Below, piece by piece: positions 1 through 8,795 of a stretch of 64,000 bases of DNA. Position 1 is the first letter of the stretch. Every line of letters begins with the position of its first letter. Location: NCBI RefSeq assembly GCF_002911695.1, contig NZ_PQBS01000016.1:40125-104124 (forward strand), given 5' to 3'. A program made the translations under genes and the position numbers. The notes under the pieces are model-generated. The model searched no databases, was not told the origin of the DNA, and saw only the letters and a program-made list of their open reading frames with translations. This DNA is from Gracilimonas amylolytica. Its GTDB lineage: Bacteria > Bacteroidota > Rhodothermia > Balneolales > Balneolaceae.

Positions 1-1072
1 CGATCATTACGGCATATTCGTCTGTTTCTTCAGCGCCAATGCTGGCTTCTGCCTTACCGGGTTGAGGTCCGTGAGGAATGCCGCCGGGATGAAGCGTAAT
101 ATCTGCATAGCCAATTCCTTTTCGGCTCATAAAATCCCCTTCCACATAGTAGATCATCTCGTCGGAATCCACATTTGAGTGATTGTATGGTGCCGGTATG
201 GATTCAGGGTGATAATCGAACTTACGGGGACAGAAACTGCATACCACATAATTGTGCCCTCTAAAGGTTTGGTGAACCGGTGGTGGCTGATGAATACGAC
301 CGGTGATCGGCTCAAAATCCCGAATGTTGAAGATCCACGGATATAAATACCCATCCCAGCCAACCACATCACATGGATGATAATCTACTGTGTAGTGGTG
401 GAACCGGCCGCCTTTTTTGATTCGGATCTCAAACTCTCCCTCTTCAGGGAAAAACAGCTGTTCGGAAGGCAATCTAAAATCACGCTCACAAAACGGGGAA
501 TTTTCCATGAACTGCCCCATTTCAGACAGGTAGCGTTTTGGAAAATCGATCGGTCCGGTTGAGTCGGCAAAGAGATACCGCGCCTCTTCCGTCTCAAAAT
601 TGACCTGATAAGTAGTACCACGGGGCAGATAGATGTAATCACCCCAGCCAAAATCAAGGCGACCAAACACCGATTGAATATGCCCTTCGCCCTCATGAAT
701 GAATAGTAGCTCATCATGCTCACCATTTCGGTAGAAGTAATCCATATTATCGGTTGGGCGTGCCACACCGATCTGAATGTCGTTGTTGAACATCAGCACC
801 TTTCGCCCGGTGATGGGGTCTCCACCGGCAGGAATATCTTTGGTTTTCAACAAACGATGCCGCAGGGTCTTCTCATCTGCCTTTTTAACCTCGATCTTTG
901 CTCCTTCCTCGATCTTGATCACACGGGTGGGCATGTTATGGTGGTACAGCAGTGAGCTGTTACCATGGAAACCCTCCGCTCCAAAAAGCTCCTCTGTGTA
1001 AAGTTCTCCGTCTTCTCTGCGAAATACTGTATGTCGTTTGTGAGGGATCTTCCCTAATGCGTGGTAATACAT
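1..1072 (-). CDS. hmgA: Homogentisate 1,2-dioxygenase (C-terminus cut by window edge)
   Basis: This enzyme opens the aromatic ring of homogentisate to maleylacetoacetate in tyrosine breakdown. The reading frame starts with ATG at 1072 and stays open to the left edge, giving 357 residues of an expected length of roughly 385. The N-terminus (MYYHALGKIPHKRHTVFR) and a cupin-like C-terminal half match the bacterial form of the family. Likely iron ligands are His298 and Glu305 in YNHSNVDSDE and His334 in GGIPHGP. It lies downstream of 4-hydroxyphenylpyruvate dioxygenase on the same strand, the enzyme that makes its substrate. A palindromic repeat separates the two genes. Confidence 0.93.
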   Translation of the reverse strand, partial: MYYHALGKIPHKRHTVFRREDGELYTEELFGAEGFHGNSSLLYHHNMPTRVIKIEEGAKIEVKKADEKTLRHRLLKTKDIPAGGDPITGRKVLMFNNDIQIGVARPTDNMDYFYRNGEHDELLFIHEGEGHIQSVFGRLDFGWGDYIYLPRGTTYQVNFETEEARYLFADSTGPIDFPKRYLSEMGQFMENSPFCERDFRLPSEQLFFPEEGEFEIRIKKGGRFHHYTVDYHPCDVVGWDGYLYPWIFNIRDFEPITGRIHQPPPVHQTFRGHNYVVCSFCPRKFDYHPESIPAPYNHSNVDSDEMIYYVEGDFMSRKGIGYADITLHPGGIPHGPQPGKAEASIGAEETDEYAVMI

Positions 1073-1084
1073 AATCCTTGACTA

Positions 1085-1140
1085 AAGATTTAAAATTGAA
1101 GGTTAAAGATCGATCCTTACCGACCTTCAACCTTAATCCT
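1085..1140. repeat. Imperfect inverted repeat between hmgA and hppD
   Basis: The arms at about 1085-1104 and 1121-1139 share the core TTGAAGGTT / ACCTTCAA and match at roughly 14-15 of 19 positions. There is no T-tract typical of an intrinsic terminator. It resembles the other intergenic palindromes in this window in size and placement, but not in sequence. Confidence 0.6.
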
Positions 1141-1151
1141 GAATAAATTAC

Positions 1152-2291
1152 TTAGAGGTTTCCTCTGAGCTCCTGCTCACGCTCAATGGCTTCAAACAGG
1201 GCTTTGAAATTTCCTTTTCCGAATCCGCGCGCACCTTTTCGCTGGATGATCTCATAGAATAAGGTCGGGCGATCCACCACCGGCTTGGTGAAGATCTGTA
1301 GTAAATACCCTTCATCATCCCTGTCCACCAGAATACCTAAATCTGCCAGCTTGTCGATCGGTTCATCGATCTTGCCCACGCGGTCTTCCAGTTCCTCATA
1401 ATAGGTGGTCGGAACCGAAAGGAATTCCACCCCGCGTTCGCGCAATTTGGTAACTGTATCGATGATATCTCCGGTGAGCATCGCTACGTGCTGCACGCCC
1501 GGACCCTCAAAGAAATCAAGATACTCCTCGATCTGGGACTTTTTCTTTCCATCAGCAGGCTCATTGATCGGGAACTTGATCATCCCACGTCCGCCGGCCA
1601 TTACGCGGCTCATCAATGCGGAGTATTCTGTAGAAATATCTTTGTCGTCAAAGCTGATGTATTGGGTAAAACCAAGTACATCGCGGTAGAAATCAACCCA
1701 TCGCTCCATTTGTCCCAGTTCCACATTACCCACACAATGATCTACAAATTGAATTCCAACATCCTCTGTCTTGATCAAACTTTCTTTGGGTTGAAATCCC
1801 GGCATGAACAAGCCATCATAATTAGATCGATCTATGAAGGAATGGATCACATCGCCATAGGTTTTGATGGCCGCTTTTCGGATCGTACCGTGATCATCTT
1901 TCAGGTCGTGCGGTTCAAGGACCGGTTCAGCCCCTCGTTTAACGGACTCATTAAAGGCACGGTCCACATCTTCCACGTGCATAGCGATATCTTTAATTCC
2001 ATCTCCATGTTTGTGGATGAATTTTGCGATCGGGGATTCACTGTTCAAAGGAGAAGAAAGTACAAATCTGATGTTTCCCTGTTCCAGATAATAGGACGCG
2101 CGGTCTCGAATGCCGGTTTCCAGTCCGGAATATCCCTTTAGTTCAAAACCAAATGCCGTGATGTAGAAGTGTGCTGCCTGCTTGGCATTATTAACATAGT
2201 GCTCTACATAATCCACATCCTGCAGGCCAAGATGGTCATCAAATTTCTCTTCAATGGGTCTTTCCAGGGTGTCTTGCTTTTCAGCCATCAT
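1152..2291 (-). CDS. hppD: 4-hydroxyphenylpyruvate dioxygenase
   Basis: This non-heme iron enzyme converts 4-hydroxyphenylpyruvate, the transamination product of tyrosine, to homogentisate. The 379-residue protein has the two-fold VOC/glyoxalase layout of the family. The N-terminal half holds the [14 protein letters not shown] region and the C-terminal half is catalytic. The metal triad is visible as His185 (FVDHCVGNV), His268 (GVQHVAML) and Glu347 (LFYEIIQ). The C-terminus [19 protein letters not shown] is the usual active-site lid helix. ATG occurs twice in a row at 2291 and 2288, so the exact start is uncertain by one codon. It is transcribed with hmgA and divergently from the paa genes. 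Confidence 0.96.
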   Translation of the reverse strand: MMAEKQDTLERPIEEKFDDHLGLQDVDYVEHYVNNAKQAAHFYITAFGFELKGYSGLETGIRDRASYYLEQGNIRFVLSSPLNSESPIAKFIHKHGDGIKDIAMHVEDVDRAFNESVKRGAEPVLEPHDLKDDHGTIRKAAIKTYGDVIHSFIDRSNYDGLFMPGFQPKESLIKTEDVGIQFVDHCVGNVELGQMERWVDFYRDVLGFTQYISFDDKDISTEYSALMSRVMAGGRGMIKFPINEPADGKKKSQIEEYLDFFEGPGVQHVAMLTGDIIDTVTKLRERGVEFLSVPTTYYEELEDRVGKIDEPIDKLADLGILVDRDDEGYLLQIFTKPVVDRPTLFYEIIQRKGARGFGKGNFKALFEAIEREQELRGNL

Positions 2292-2417
2292 ATTAAGTTC
2301 TCTTTGGTTATTAATTTGCTTAAGGATGCCTTTCCGAATTTTAACGATTTTAAACTATCTTTCGAATGATTGTAAGGCTCGTATTGTTTAATTTACAAAA
2401 TAAAAAAGCGCTTCCAC
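2292..2417. promoter_or_regulatory. Divergent intergenic region hppD / paaA
   Basis: These 126 bases separate the divergently transcribed tyrosine and phenylacetate catabolic genes and must hold promoters for both. A TATCTTTCG motif at 2356-2364 lies 54 bases before the paaA start. Similar TATCTTTAG motifs occur before two other genes here (27372 and 30771). It resembles the Bacteroidota -7 element, but I see no well-spaced -33 element, so the promoter call is tentative. Confidence 0.4.
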
Positions 2418-3362
2418 ATGGAGAATCAAGAAAAGTTAGACGAATTTCAAGCTCGCATCGATGCGGGAGAAAAAATTGAGCCTAAAGACTGGATGCCGGA
2501 ACGGTATCGACAGCAATTAATTAGGATGATGAGTCAGCATGCTCACTCCGAAATTGTGGGAATGCTTCCCGAGGGAAACTGGATCGAACGAGCCCCTTCC
2601 CTAAAACGGAAATTAGTACTCCTCGCCAAGGTGCAGGATGAAGCCGGACACGGCCTTTACCTATACAGTGCCACCGAAACTCTCGGAATTGACCGGGATG
2701 AACTCGTGGATCAGTATCTGTATGGTAGTGCTAAATACTCCAGTATTTTCAATTATCCTACCATGACCTATGCGGATATTTGTGCGATCGGGTGGTTAGT
2801 AGATGGAGCGGCTATTGTAAATCAAACTATGCTGGCACGTTCTTCATACGGACCATACTCACGTGCAAATGTGCGGATCTGTAAAGAAGAGAGCTTCCAT
2901 AAAAAACAGGGCTATGAGATGATCGCCAAAATGGCCTCAGGCACTCCGGAACAGCAAAAAATGGCACAGGATGCCGTAAACCGCTGGTGGTGGCCAAGTT
3001 TAATGATGTTTGGCCCTCACGATACTGATTCTCCAAACAGTGCAGAACTCATCAAATGGCAGGTTAAACTGAAAACGAATGACGAGTTGCGTCAGCATTA
3101 CGTAGATCGCATGGTCATGGAAGCAGAAGCTATCGGACTTGAGATCCCGGATCCGGATCTGGAATACAATGAAGAGACCGGTCATTGGGACTTCGGGGAT
3201 ATTCCATGGGATGAATTCTGGGATGTTGTAAATGGAAATGGCATCATGAACCGCGAGCGAATGAAAGCGCGAAGAGCCGCCCACGAAAATGGTGAGTGGG
3301 TTCGCGAAGCGGCGAATGCGTATGCCCGGAAGAAGAAATTACAGCAGGAAAAAGCATCTTAA
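2418..3362 (+). CDS. paaA: Phenylacetyl-CoA 1,2-epoxidase catalytic subunit PaaA
   Basis: PaaA is the di-iron oxygenase subunit that epoxidises the ring of phenylacetyl-CoA, the first committed step of aerobic phenylacetate breakdown. The 314-residue length is normal for the family. Di-iron ligand motifs of the ferritin-like fold are visible: Glu45 in AHSEIVG, Glu75 with His78 in [10 protein letters not shown], and Glu158 with His161 in CKEESFHKK. It opens the paa cluster and starts 126 bases from the divergent hppD. PaaB, PaaC and PaaD follow in the usual order. Confidence 0.96.
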   Translation: MENQEKLDEFQARIDAGEKIEPKDWMPERYRQQLIRMMSQHAHSEIVGMLPEGNWIERAPSLKRKLVLLAKVQDEAGHGLYLYSATETLGIDRDELVDQYLYGSAKYSSIFNYPTMTYADICAIGWLVDGAAIVNQTMLARSSYGPYSRANVRICKEESFHKKQGYEMIAKMASGTPEQQKMAQDAVNRWWWPSLMMFGPHDTDSPNSAELIKWQVKLKTNDELRQHYVDRMVMEAEAIGLEIPDPDLEYNEETGHWDFGDIPWDEFWDVVNGNGIMNRERMKARRAAHENGEWVREAANAYARKKKLQQEKAS

Positions 3363-3373
3363 GTTAGTAATCA

Positions 3374-3430
3374 GAACTCAGGAGCCAGAACTCAGAACAT
3401 TCTAACAACTGAATTATGAGTTCTGACTCC
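3374..3430. repeat. Palindromic intergenic repeat (CAGAACTCA family)
   Basis: The left arm GGAGCCAGAACTCA (3381-3394) and right arm TGAGTTCTGACTCC (3417-3430) pair at 13 of 14 positions. The left side also carries a second direct CAGAACTCA unit. Related sequence recurs at 9974-10020 and 12787-12851 in the same operon. It lies between paaA and paaB and has no T-tract. Confidence 0.75.
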
Positions 3431-3459
3431 TCCTCTATAATCTGAAATCAAGAATTTTA

Positions 3460-3765
3460 ATGTCAGACCGTAATTCTAACAACGATAATTGGACTCTTTG
3501 GGAGGTTTTCACTCAACCTAAATCAGGTAAGCCACACGAACATGCCGGAAGCGTTCATGCTGCCGACAAAGAAATGGCACTTCAAAATGCTCGGGATACC
3601 TATGCACGCCGTAACGAGGGCGTGAGTATTTGGGTGGTAGAATCAAAGCATATTACGGCCTCTACGCCAGAAGATATGGGGCCATTTTTTGATCCTGCCA
3701 ATGACAAGCCTTACCGGCATCCTCAATTTTACAGTGTACCAAGAGCGGTTAAAAAGAGGTCTTAG
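3460..3765 (+). CDS. paaB: Phenylacetyl-CoA epoxidase subunit PaaB
   Basis: PaaB is a small structural subunit of the PaaABCE monooxygenase, thought to bridge PaaAC heterodimers. The 101-residue product contains the conserved start WTLWEVFTQPKSGKPHEHAGSVHA, broken here by no unusual insertion, and the stretch NEGVSIWVVESKHI. Its position between paaA and paaC is canonical. The 97-base gap from paaA is filled mainly by a palindromic repeat, so tight translational coupling is lost. Confidence 0.93.
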   Translation: MSDRNSNNDNWTLWEVFTQPKSGKPHEHAGSVHAADKEMALQNARDTYARRNEGVSIWVVESKHITASTPEDMGPFFDPANDKPYRHPQFYSVPRAVKKRS

Positions 3766-3773
3766 ATTGGAGC

Positions 3774-3869
3774 AACCTTACAGCGTTTGATAGACTCTGC
3801 GAGCGTTGCGGGTAAAAGAATAAAAGCCTTAAACCAAACGCTTCAAGGACTTCCAAACGCTTGAAGGTT
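3774..3869. repeat. Long-spaced inverted repeat between paaB and paaC
   Basis: The left arm AACCTTACAGCGTTTG (3774-3789) pairs with the right arm CAAACGCTTGAAGGTT (3854-3869) at 14 of 16 positions, about 64 bases apart. A shorter CTTCAAG/CTTGAAG pair is nested at 3841-3866. Its sequence differs from the CAGAACTCA family, so it is a separate palindrome type in the same operon. Confidence 0.6.
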
Positions 3870-3895
3870 TTACTTAAGAAATTGATCAAATACTC

Positions 3896-4681
3896 ATGAC
3901 TACTGAAACGAAAGAATTGACAAAACAAGAAGCATTCCTGACCTACCTTCTTCGGTTGGCTGACGATAGACTCATCCTTGGTCAGCGTATGAGCGAGTGG
4001 TGCGGACACGGACCTCAACTTGAGGAGGATCTTGCGATGGCTAATATGGCTTTGGATCTGATCGGTCATGCCACAGCATTTTATGAGTATGCTGCTGAGA
4101 TCGAGGGGAAAGGCTATGATGAAGATCATTTTGCATATTTCCGGGATGATAGGGATTTCACCAATCTTCAACTTTGCGAGTTACCAAAGGGAGATTTTGG
4201 ATTTACCATTGCCCGACAATTTTTATTCAGCGCGTTCAGTTATTTTCAATACGAGCGGCTGAAAGATGCCAAAGATGAGCAGTTCGCCGGAATGATCAAC
4301 AAGCATCTGAAAGAGATCAAATACCACCTGAGGCATGCACGTGAGTGGGTGATTCGTTTAGGGGATGGAACTGAGGAAAGTCATAGCAGAATTCAGGAAT
4401 CATTTGATGAACTTTGGATGTACACCGGCGAATTATTCTATATGGATGAGGTCGATGAACTTATGATCAAAGAAGGATTAGGTGTTGATTCCTCACAGTT
4501 TAAAAACGAGTGGAAGAAATTGGTGGAAGACACCTTAACTGAAGCCACCCTAACTGTTCCTGACTGGGATCAGTTCATGATGAGTGGAAGTCGCAAGGGT
4601 ATTCATACCGAGCATCTGGGGCATATGCTGGCACAAATGCAGTTTTTAAGACGTTCCTATCCGGATGCAGAATGGAAGTAG
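3896..4681 (+). CDS. paaC: Phenylacetyl-CoA epoxidase structural subunit PaaC
   Basis: PaaC is the catalytically inactive ferritin-like partner of PaaA in the ring epoxidase. The 261-residue protein is all-helical by composition. It has the family stretches YLLRLADDRLILGQRMSEWCGHGP and HLRHAREWVIRLGDGTEESH (each spans more than one helix; only parts are diagnostic). The start at 3896 follows a repeat-filled gap of 130 bases after paaB. Gene order and length agree with known paaABC clusters. Confidence 0.94.
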   Translation: MTTETKELTKQEAFLTYLLRLADDRLILGQRMSEWCGHGPQLEEDLAMANMALDLIGHATAFYEYAAEIEGKGYDEDHFAYFRDDRDFTNLQLCELPKGDFGFTIARQFLFSAFSYFQYERLKDAKDEQFAGMINKHLKEIKYHLRHAREWVIRLGDGTEESHSRIQESFDELWMYTGELFYMDEVDELMIKEGLGVDSSQFKNEWKKLVEDTLTEATLTVPDWDQFMMSGSRKGIHTEHLGHMLAQMQFLRRSYPDAEWK

Positions 4682-4846
4682 AATACAATAGGAATCTTTT
4701 GACTCAAGGCACATGTAAATTTATACCTCGAAATGTTCCTTACCATTATTTCTACCAACAGTTTTGAATCGTAGAAGTTCTGCCCCACTTTGGTGAGGGA
4801 CACAGCTTGTAATCTAAATCAATTTACCGTGCAGTAAATAAAAATC

Positions 4847-5356
4847 ATGTCAACCATTCAATTACATACCGAAGAGCAGATCTGGGATTTTCTCAAGGAA
4901 GTGACCGATCCCGAGATCCCTGTGTTGAATATTGTAGAGATGGGTATTGCACGTAAGGTTGAAGTGAATGAAGAAGGCCATGTATTAGTCAAGATAACTC
5001 CAACGTATTCGGGGTGCCCGGCTATGAACGCCATTGAAAAACTGGTCAACGAAAAACTTGAAGAACGTGCCGTTCAGAATTTTAAGGTGAAGCTCGATTT
5101 TGCAGAGACCTGGACCACCGATTGGATGACCGAAGAAGCCAAGGTCAAACTCAAGGATTACGGCATTGCTCCTCCCGAAAAAACAAGCGAAGACGACGAC
5201 TTTTTAAAAACTCTGTCAAGTACCAAAGTAGTTCCCTGCCCCTTTTGTGATTCATTTGAGACTGAATTGGTCAGTCAGTTCGGGTCAACAGCCTGCAAAT
5301 CCCAATACTTTTGCAATGACTGTGAGCAGCCCTTCGAGCATTTTAAGTGTATTTGA
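4847..5356 (+). CDS. paaD: PaaD, iron-sulfur cluster assembly protein of the phenylacetate pathway
   Basis: PaaD is a MIP18/DUF59-type protein thought to help mature the iron-sulfur cluster of the PaaE reductase. Residues about 10-90 form the DUF59 domain with the conserved Cys in TPTYSGCPAMNAIE. The C-terminal 40 residues form a zinc-ribbon-like part with CPFCDS and YFCNDCEQPFEHFKC. At 169 residues it is a full-length PaaD. The gene expected next, paaE, is not there: a 219-base gap and then a chitinase follow. The gap from paaC (165 bases) shows nothing I can assign. Confidence 0.92.
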   Translation: MSTIQLHTEEQIWDFLKEVTDPEIPVLNIVEMGIARKVEVNEEGHVLVKITPTYSGCPAMNAIEKLVNEKLEERAVQNFKVKLDFAETWTTDWMTEEAKVKLKDYGIAPPEKTSEDDDFLKTLSSTKVVPCPFCDSFETELVSQFGSTACKSQYFCNDCEQPFEHFKCI

Positions 5357-5402
5357 TATCACTTAAGAGTAATTATTTCATATCTGTTTTATCAAATAAG
5401 CC

Positions 5403-5422
5403 GATGTTTTAACTAAAACATC
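5403..5422. repeat. 9-bp stem palindrome downstream of paaD
   Basis: GATGTTTTA and TAAAACATC form a perfect stem with a two-base loop. No T-tract follows, so it may be an operator or mRNA end-protecting hairpin instead of a terminator. It sits in the 219-base gap between paaD and the chitinase gene, where no other feature is evident. Confidence 0.4.
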
Positions 5423-5575
5423 AAAGCCCTCCTACCGGCCTAAACATTAGAAAAGGAAACAAAATCCGACTCTAATGGTATCAAAAGTGTGATCGAAAGA
5501 TTAGAATTTTTGAAGCACCCCTAACATTCCCCTTGCTTTTACCTCTTGTAATAAAGCACTCAATGAATATGATCT

Positions 5576-7273
5576 ATGAAAACACTTGTTTATCTATTAT
5601 TTAGCCTGTTTTTCACACTAAGTTTATTGCCTTCCTCAGCATCAGCCCAATCAAATCAGGAAATCTGGGTTTCTGCCTACATTGCAAGCTGGAACTATAA
5701 TGTTGGCGGTCACGGTAACTGGGGAAATACTCGTCGAAGTGATCTTGACTGGAACTCTTTTACACATGCCATCTTTTTTGCCCAAACTATATCAGGCTCT
5801 ACTTGTCAGCCTAATGTACCGGCTGCCTGGGAGAACGTTTCTCCTGACAGGCTAAATGCATTTACGGAAGATGCCAACCAATATGGAGTGCCTGCCATCA
5901 TGTCTTTTGGAGGAGCTGGAAACGGTGCCTTCATGGATTGTATTGAGGATCAACCTGAAGTCATTGCCGATGGCATTGCTGACTTTGTTGAAGAATGGGG
6001 TTTTGACGGAGCCGATATTGATGCGGAACCGGTCAGAGACCACCCTAATTATGATGTATTTATCACTCATTTAAGAGAACGATTACCTGATGCCATTTTA
6101 ACTGCAGCCATAAATGCTGCCCCCTCCCTGTTTGCACGAGTTCATGATAAATTCGACCAGATCAACATGATGACCTATGACCTGTCAGGTGCCTGGCAGG
6201 GATGGTATAGCTGGCACAATGCTGCCATCTTTAATCCTTCAGGTGGAACCGAACGTATCACTATACCCGGTTCAAGTACAGAGTATCCTAATATAGAGCA
6301 GTGGGTGAACCGATATCATGAAGCCGGTGTACCACTCGACAAGCTTGGGTTTGGGATCGATCTGTACGGATATGTATGGACCGGTGTGAATGCACCCGAA
6401 CAGAATGCTTCAGGGGCAGAACGTAGGTATGGAGAAACAAGTTACGACAATCTTGTAGATGAATTTCCCGGTATAGCAACTGATCCAGAATGGGATGAGA
6501 ATGCTCAGGCTTCCTGGTATGGAACCGATAATCAATTCGTTAGTTTTGATAATGAACAAACCATCCGTGCAAAATTTGACTACGCTCGTGATAAGGGTGT
6601 CGGAGGGATGATCATTTGGGAATATACCGGATCACCTGAAGTTTTAATGCCAATAGTGAGGCAAGAAACGTTTGGTGACCTACCCCCTGTTCCTGTTTCA
6701 CCGGACCTGCTCACCCCAAGTAATGATGCCACAGATGTTCCAACCTCCCTCAGCCTTGAATGGGCCGAACCCGATCATGCCAACACTTTTGAAGTTCAGG
6801 TTTCCTTGAATTCAGACTTCAGTAACCTGGTACTTGATGAGACCGGACTTGAAACAACTAAAGTTGACCTGTCTGGTCTTGAACCCGGCACGTCACATCA
6901 TTGGAGAGTGCGTAGCCGAAACGTGGCCGGTGTAAGTAACTGGTCAGAAACGTACTCATTTCAAACTGCAGGGGTTGGAACTTCAATTGATGATGAAAAT
7001 GGCTTACCAAACTCTTACGCACTCGAACAAAATTATCCTAATCCCTTCAACCCAACTACAAATATCACGTTCAGTTTACCTGAATCAGGCTCTGTGACCC
7101 TCAAAATTTATAACATGTTGGGTTCAGAGGTGGCAACTCTTGTGGACTCAGAGTTACCCGCAGGTTCATTCGATGTAACCTGGGATGCCACAAACTTTTC
7201 AAGTGGTATGTATATTTACAAACTGACCGCAGATAACTTCACTCAGACAAAAAAACTCACTCTGATCAAATAA
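5576..7273 (+). CDS. Secreted GH18 chitinase with fibronectin III and T9SS sorting domains
   Basis: This is a predicted extracellular glycoside hydrolase family 18 enzyme that would cut chitin or related N-acetylglucosamine polymers. A Sec signal peptide (about residues 1-25, ending SSASAQ) precedes a GH18 barrel at about 28-375. The catalytic DxxDxDxE motif is intact as DGADIDAE at 144-151, with Glu151 the likely acid. A fibronectin type III domain lies at about 376-465. A C-terminal type A sorting domain follows from about 478, with the hallmarks QNYPNPFNPTT and GMYIYKL, implying export by a type IX system. It interrupts the paa genes on the same strand and has no obvious link to phenylacetate. 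Confidence 0.93.
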   Translation: MKTLVYLLFSLFFTLSLLPSSASAQSNQEIWVSAYIASWNYNVGGHGNWGNTRRSDLDWNSFTHAIFFAQTISGSTCQPNVPAAWENVSPDRLNAFTEDANQYGVPAIMSFGGAGNGAFMDCIEDQPEVIADGIADFVEEWGFDGADIDAEPVRDHPNYDVFITHLRERLPDAILTAAINAAPSLFARVHDKFDQINMMTYDLSGAWQGWYSWHNAAIFNPSGGTERITIPGSSTEYPNIEQWVNRYHEAGVPLDKLGFGIDLYGYVWTGVNAPEQNASGAERRYGETSYDNLVDEFPGIATDPEWDENAQASWYGTDNQFVSFDNEQTIRAKFDYARDKGVGGMIIWEYTGSPEVLMPIVRQETFGDLPPVPVSPDLLTPSNDATDVPTSLSLEWAEPDHANTFEVQVSLNSDFSNLVLDETGLETTKVDLSGLEPGTSHHWRVRSRNVAGVSNWSETYSFQTAGVGTSIDDENGLPNSYALEQNYPNPFNPTTNITFSLPESGSVTLKIYNMLGSEVATLVDSELPAGSFDVTWDATNFSSGMYIYKLTADNFTQTKKLTLIK

Positions 7274-7381
7274 CACCAAGTTCAATCAAGGCTTAATTGA
7301 ATTTTACTACACAATGATTTGAGTCTTTGGTATTATCCCGAAACACTTCAATACCTTAGGTACAACCAAAGACTTAGATTC

Positions 7382-8161
7382 ATGATCAAAACAAATCTCT
7401 CGAGCGGAGTTTTCACCATTACCCTGAACCGGCCGGATAAACTCAACAGTTTTAACTTTGAGATGGCCAGCCAAATGAAGCAGGCTCTCATGGATGCCGA
7501 ATCTGACGATGAGATAAGATGTGTTTTGATTACCGGGGAAGGGAGAGCATTTTGTGCCGGACAGGATCTCGCTGAAGCCACTGAAGTTTCAAATGATCCA
7601 GAACGTGACCTAAGTGAAATTGTTCATCATACCTACATTCCCATCATCAAGGGCATTCGTGAATTAGAAAAACCGGTGGTTTGTGCGGTTAATGGAACAG
7701 CGGCAGGAGCCGGAGCTAACATAGCTTTGGCTTGTGATATTGTGATCGCCAGTGAAGAAGCCAGGTTCATACAATCCTTTTCACAGATTGGCCTCATTCC
7801 TGACAGTGGCGGAACCTACATTTTACCAAGGCTGATCGGTTTAGCCCGGGCAACCGCTCTTACTTTTTTAGGTGAAAAAGTTACGGCTCAAGAGGCTGTT
7901 GAAATGGGTATGATCTGGAAATCGTATCCTGCTGACTCATTTATGAATGAAGCCCAAGCTATTGCCGCCAAACTTGCCAAAATGCCTACCCGAGGATTTG
8001 GGCTTACCAAGAGAGGTTTCAACGCCGGATTCTCCAACAATCTGGAGCAGCAAATGAAACTCGAAGCTGAACTACAGGCCGAAGCCGGAAAAACGTACGA
8101 TTATAATGAAGGCGTACAGGCTTTTCTGGAAAAGCGAAAACCGGAGTTCAGGGGAAAATAG
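7382..8161 (+). CDS. paaG: PaaG, 1,2-epoxyphenylacetyl-CoA isomerase
   Basis: PaaG rearranges the ring epoxide to oxepin-CoA. The 259-residue crotonase-fold protein has oxyanion-hole regions around GRAFCAGQDL and NGTAAGAGANIAL. The PaaG-type active-site Asp is visible in IGLIPDSGGTY (Asp141), where hydratases normally carry Glu nearby. I chose the ATG at 7382 (MIKTNLSSG). The frame is open upstream to a TTG at 7319, but those 21 codons do not resemble the family. It follows the chitinase by 108 bases and resumes the paa gene order. Confidence 0.88.
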   Translation: MIKTNLSSGVFTITLNRPDKLNSFNFEMASQMKQALMDAESDDEIRCVLITGEGRAFCAGQDLAEATEVSNDPERDLSEIVHHTYIPIIKGIRELEKPVVCAVNGTAAGAGANIALACDIVIASEEARFIQSFSQIGLIPDSGGTYILPRLIGLARATALTFLGEKVTAQEAVEMGMIWKSYPADSFMNEAQAIAAKLAKMPTRGFGLTKRGFNAGFSNNLEQQMKLEAELQAEAGKTYDYNEGVQAFLEKRKPEFRGK

Positions 8162-8294
8162 GATCAGGGGATTTCAGGGATTTCGGTAAAGCGGATACCC
8201 TCATTTACAAAACCCTGTCACCTGCATAATTTCGGGTTCAACTTTTCAGCTCTCTTTTCGTATTCGTGATTTCATTGAACAAACATGAACCATT

Positions 8295-8672
8295 ATGAAT
8301 ATTGAGCTTAATAAAAACCTCAGGTTTCTCCTCAATCTTGAAGAACTTGCCCTTTTCATCAGTTCTGTAATTCTTTTTGGAATAATTACAGACGTTAGCT
8401 GGTGGGTATTTGCATTGCTTTTTTTCCTGCCGGATTTATCTTTCGCTGCTTACCTCATTAACATACAATTCGGCTCATGGATCTATAATACGTTACACCA
8501 CAAAGGATTGATGACCGGACTTACCTTAGCCGGATATTTTACAGAAATAGAATGGCTATTGGTTGTAGGGATCGTCTTTTTCGGCCATGCATCTTTTGAT
8601 CGCGTGTTTGGCTACGGTCTCAAATTTCCCGACCATTTTAAGCACACGCACCTTGGCATGATTGGAAAATAG
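8295..8672 (+). CDS. DUF4260 family membrane protein
   Basis: This is a 125-residue integral membrane protein with about four hydrophobic helices. It has the DUF4260 signature near its C-terminus (FDRVFGYGLKF then THLGMIGK). The function of the family is unknown. It lies between paaG and paaH on the same strand, with 133 bases before and 123 after, so co-transcription with the paa genes is possible but nothing ties it to the pathway. Confidence 0.8.
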   Translation: MNIELNKNLRFLLNLEELALFISSVILFGIITDVSWWVFALLFFLPDLSFAAYLINIQFGSWIYNTLHHKGLMTGLTLAGYFTEIEWLLVVGIVFFGHASFDRVFGYGLKFPDHFKHTHLGMIGK

Positions 8673-8795
8673 GGAATACACCTAATTAACTTTGAGACAA
8701 TTTCCTCCATTATTTGGTACATATTTTAAACTGTATTCCGTCTCAGATTCCTTATCTTGGAAGCGATTTTTCAGACGTTAATCAAACATTTTTCT

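Noticed and set aside
385..768. 127-codon open frame inside hmgA
   Set aside because: It is on the same strand but in another frame than the homogentisate dioxygenase, which explains the region fully.
1488..2141. 217-codon open frame opposite hppD
   Set aside because: It lies antisense to a complete, well-conserved enzyme gene and has no recognisable domain or ribosome binding site.
4682..4846. A gene or riboswitch between paaC and paaD
   Set aside because: The 165 bases hold no open frame with a start signal and no fold that I can assign; only a small TTTAC/GTAAA pair was seen.
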